A stretch of DNA of 64,000 bases, taken from CAZFGK01 sp964518635. GTDB taxonomy: Bacteria; Zixibacteria; MSB-5A5; GN15; FEB-12. The stretch is taken from positions 62,001 to 126,000 of the forward strand of contig CAZFGK010000005.1 in assembly GCA_964518635.1 (NCBI GenBank), in the 5' to 3' direction. Position 1 is the first letter of the stretch. Every line of letters begins with the position of its first letter. Under the pieces are notes generated by a model. It made no database searches and was not told the origin of the DNA. It was given only the letters and a program-made list of their open reading frames with translations. Below are positions 62,344 through 64,000 of this stretch, piece by piece. The translations under genes were made by a program, and so were the position numbers.

Positions 62344-62842
62344 ACTACGCGTTGGACTTGGATTTGATATTCATCAGTTTGTACGCGGAAGGGAACTCTG
62401 GCTGGGTGGCATACAAATTCCACATGAGGAAGGTTTAGATGGGCACTCTGATGCCGATGCTCTTTTGCATGCCCTGTGCGACTCGCTGCTCGGCGCTGCC
62501 GGGCTTGGAGATATTGGCCATTATTTTCCACCATCTGATCCTCAATGGCGAAACACTCGCTCCATAACATTTGTAGAACAGGTTGTTGGAAAACTGAATG
62601 AGCGAGGATGGACCGTTGTGAATGTTGACTGCGTTGTCATTACCGAAGCTCCAAAAATTGCTCCGCATGTTGCAAATATGAAAGTGGCGATAGGACAGGC
62701 GTTGCAGATACCGAGCGAAAAGATCGGAATCAAAGCAACCACCGCTGAACAGATGGGTGCGCTTGGAAGACGTGAAGGAATCGCCTGTCAGGTAGTCTGT
62801 CTGCTGAGTCGTCCGGATCAGACCGAAAAGCAGCGGACCTAG
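62336..62842 (+). CDS. ispF: 2-C-methyl-D-erythritol 2,4-cyclodiphosphate synthase
   Basis: The fifth enzyme of the MEP pathway, 168 residues, acting as a trimer. Metal ligands are D11 and H13 (GFDIHQF) and H45 (SDADALLHAL); the C-terminal KATTAEQMGALGRREGI is the family end. It begins inside ispD and is followed one base later by the DedA gene. Confidence 0.95.
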   Translation: MAELRVGLGFDIHQFVRGRELWLGGIQIPHEEGLDGHSDADALLHALCDSLLGAAGLGDIGHYFPPSDPQWRNTRSITFVEQVVGKLNERGWTVVNVDCVVITEAPKIAPHVANMKVAIGQALQIPSEKIGIKATTAEQMGALGRREGIACQVVCLLSRPDQTEKQRT

Positions 62843-62843
62843 G

Positions 62844-63464
62844 ATGGAGCATCAGATAGGTGAGTGGTTTGATTCATTGTTGCAGCACGGTCCGCTCCTT
62901 GTCTACGCCGCGCTCTTCCTCGCATGCTTTATCGAAAATTTCTTTCCTCCTTTTCCCGGTGACACGGTTATTCTTCTTGCCGCGACAATGGTACACTTTG
63001 ATCGACTCGATCTCGTACAGACACTTCTGGTGGTGCTTGCTGGTGGACTACTTTCTGCCGGACTGGTCTATTTCTGCGGGCAGAGATGGGGGAAGTCGCT
63101 TCTTCAGGGTAATCGCATACCTTTTCTCTCCCCCGGTGATTTCGAGAAAACCGAGAAGCTCTTTCAAAAATGGGGGGGCTGGATGGTAGTTATCTCGCGC
63201 TTCCTTTTTGGCATCCGGTCGATTATGTGCTTCCTGGCAGGATCAGTTCGATATCCGTTCGGCCGTTTCATGCTTCTTTCGACCCTTTCCTATCTCGTCT
63301 TTGTATCATTGATCTATTTTGCGGCATCTGTTGCAACGGAATCGGCTGATGCACTTTTCCAACTTACCGGTTCCATTGAGCGAACGATCACGATCATCGT
63401 GGTCGGTCTGATTGTCATCTGGATATTATTCAGAATCTTCTGGAAAAAGAGAGCCAACGCATGA
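62844..63464 (+). CDS. DedA family membrane protein
   Basis: A 206-residue inner-membrane protein of the DedA/VTT family; members recycle undecaprenyl phosphate or other lipids across the membrane. It shows ENFFPPFPGDTVILLA near residue 30 and the conserved VISRFLFGIRSIMCFLAG with its functional Arg residues. It overlaps ddl by four bases. Its place between isoprenoid and peptidoglycan genes fits a lipid-carrier role, which is inferred. Confidence 0.9.
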   Translation: MEHQIGEWFDSLLQHGPLLVYAALFLACFIENFFPPFPGDTVILLAATMVHFDRLDLVQTLLVVLAGGLLSAGLVYFCGQRWGKSLLQGNRIPFLSPGDFEKTEKLFQKWGGWMVVISRFLFGIRSIMCFLAGSVRYPFGRFMLLSTLSYLVFVSLIYFAASVATESADALFQLTGSIERTITIIVVGLIVIWILFRIFWKKRANA

Positions 63465-64000
63465 AAGTCTTACTCCTTGCCGGAGGAAGCTCCTCCGAGC
63501 GTTCGGTTTCGCTGCGAAGTGGTCGTGCGATGTTTGAGGCACTCATTCGTCTCGGTCATGGCGCCGCCGCATATGATCCGGCAACTGCAGAATATCTCAG
63601 TGAAGGCGCTGGAAAGTATCTGCTTCCAGAAAACCTCGATGCGTTTGTCGCTTCAAATGACTCCCTGCGTCTGCTGACTGACATTTTGCACGGGAGCCAA
63701 CGACCGGAAGTTGTTGTTTCTGCGCTGCATGGTGGGAGCGGAGAAGGGGGACAGGTACAGGCAATACTTGAGCTCAGCGGTGTACCATTTGTTGGGTCAT
63801 CGATGGCGGCATCGGCCATAACGATGGACAAGTCACTGACAAAGCATCTGATGCGCAGTATCGGCATCCCCACCGCCGATTGGAAATTGGTGGGCGGTCG
63901 TGTCGAGTTGAGCGAATGGATTGTAAACGAGACCTCTTCACTTGGTTTCCCCTTCATAGTTAAACCGAATGACGGCGGTTCAACGGTCGGGCTTACCAAA
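63461..64000 (+). CDS. ddl: D-alanine--D-alanine ligase, 3' end outside window
   Basis: The ATP-dependent ligase that makes D-Ala-D-Ala for peptidoglycan; 180 residues are visible and the frame runs off the window. The N-terminal MKVLLLAGGSSSERSVSLRS, VSALHGGSGEGGQVQAILEL, the ATP-grasp segment SAITMDKSLTKHLM and FPFIVKPNDGGSTVG are all family patterns. The ATG overlaps the DedA stop as ATGA. Confidence 0.93.
   Translation, partial: MKVLLLAGGSSSERSVSLRSGRAMFEALIRLGHGAAAYDPATAEYLSEGAGKYLLPENLDAFVASNDSLRLLTDILHGSQRPEVVVSALHGGSGEGGQVQAILELSGVPFVGSSMAASAITMDKSLTKHLMRSIGIPTADWKLVGGRVELSEWIVNETSSLGFPFIVKPNDGGSTVGLTK

Overview
The window looks like a chromosomal segment from a diderm bacterium of the FCB/Zixibacteria neighbourhood. 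Three things point there: secreted proteins that end in cysteine-flanked dockerin-like modules of the type 'NVDG..GVDIGDL..LVDHLF', a secreted protein with a C-terminal type IX-like sorting domain (YPNPFNPST start, KKMMLIK-type end), and lipopolysaccharide and Mla outer-membrane genes. The phylum is an inference from these sequence habits, not from a search. The base composition looks even throughout, with no obvious foreign island. Genes are tightly packed, and many overlap by 4-11 bases (ATGA/GTGA coupling).

Layout. 1-9.4 kb: the end of a site-2 protease, a lipoprotein, then an envelope glycan operon (MsbA-like ABC exporter, GT4, GT9, GT2, GT9) coupled to a Rel/SpoT (p)ppGpp enzyme. 9.4-16.5 kb: secreted M28 peptidase, TPR protein, ComF-like protein, XerC-like recombinase, degenerate receiver-GGDEF protein, OPT transporter. 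16.7-20.9 kb: a cohesin-like secreted protein, then mlaE-mlaF-mlaD and a lipoprotein. 20.97-21.66 kb: a gene-free repeat mosaic holding a MITE-like element. 21.7-32.9 kb: an epimerase and an acetyltransferase; on the minus strand an MBOAT/SGNH O-acylation pair, an MrfA-like helicase, an archaemetzincin relative without its metal ligands, a small putative membrane protein, deoC, deoB, a lipoprotein and an ECF sigma/anti-sigma pair. 33-38.5 kb: MFS exporter, tRNA-Ala(GGC), a secreted four-repeat protein, a small membrane protein and a second ECF sigma/anti-sigma pair. 38.5-48.6 kb: a PQQ-type sugar dehydrogenase and two 800-residue FG-GAP proteins, all three with dockerin-like tails, interleaved with an exonuclease-WYL fusion, a MIO ammonia-lyase, a HIT protein and an ICMT-like methyltransferase. 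48.6-64 kb: a housekeeping run (rpsU, yqeY, cvpA, mutS2, dnaG, recN; DUF1028 protein; yebC, ruvC, ruvA, ruvB, a small zinc-ribbon gene, queA, ispD, ispF, dedA, ddl).

The genes group into envelope building (LPS sugars, Mla lipid transport, O-acylation, ddl), DNA maintenance (mutS2, recN, dnaG, ruvABC, MrfA-like helicase, XerC-like recombinase), nucleoside salvage (deoBC), isoprenoid synthesis (ispDF) and a set of exported proteins carrying interaction or sorting tails. Several transcription-unit starts lack a Shine-Dalgarno site and have a -10-like box 5-6 bases before the ATG, which suggests leaderless mRNAs.

The least explained items are the archaemetzincin pseudoenzyme with its coupled small membrane gene, the exonuclease-WYL fusion, the cohesin-like/dockerin-like protein set, the secreted four-repeat protein, and the 281-base inverted-repeat element. 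No complete unknown defence system or CRISPR array was seen.
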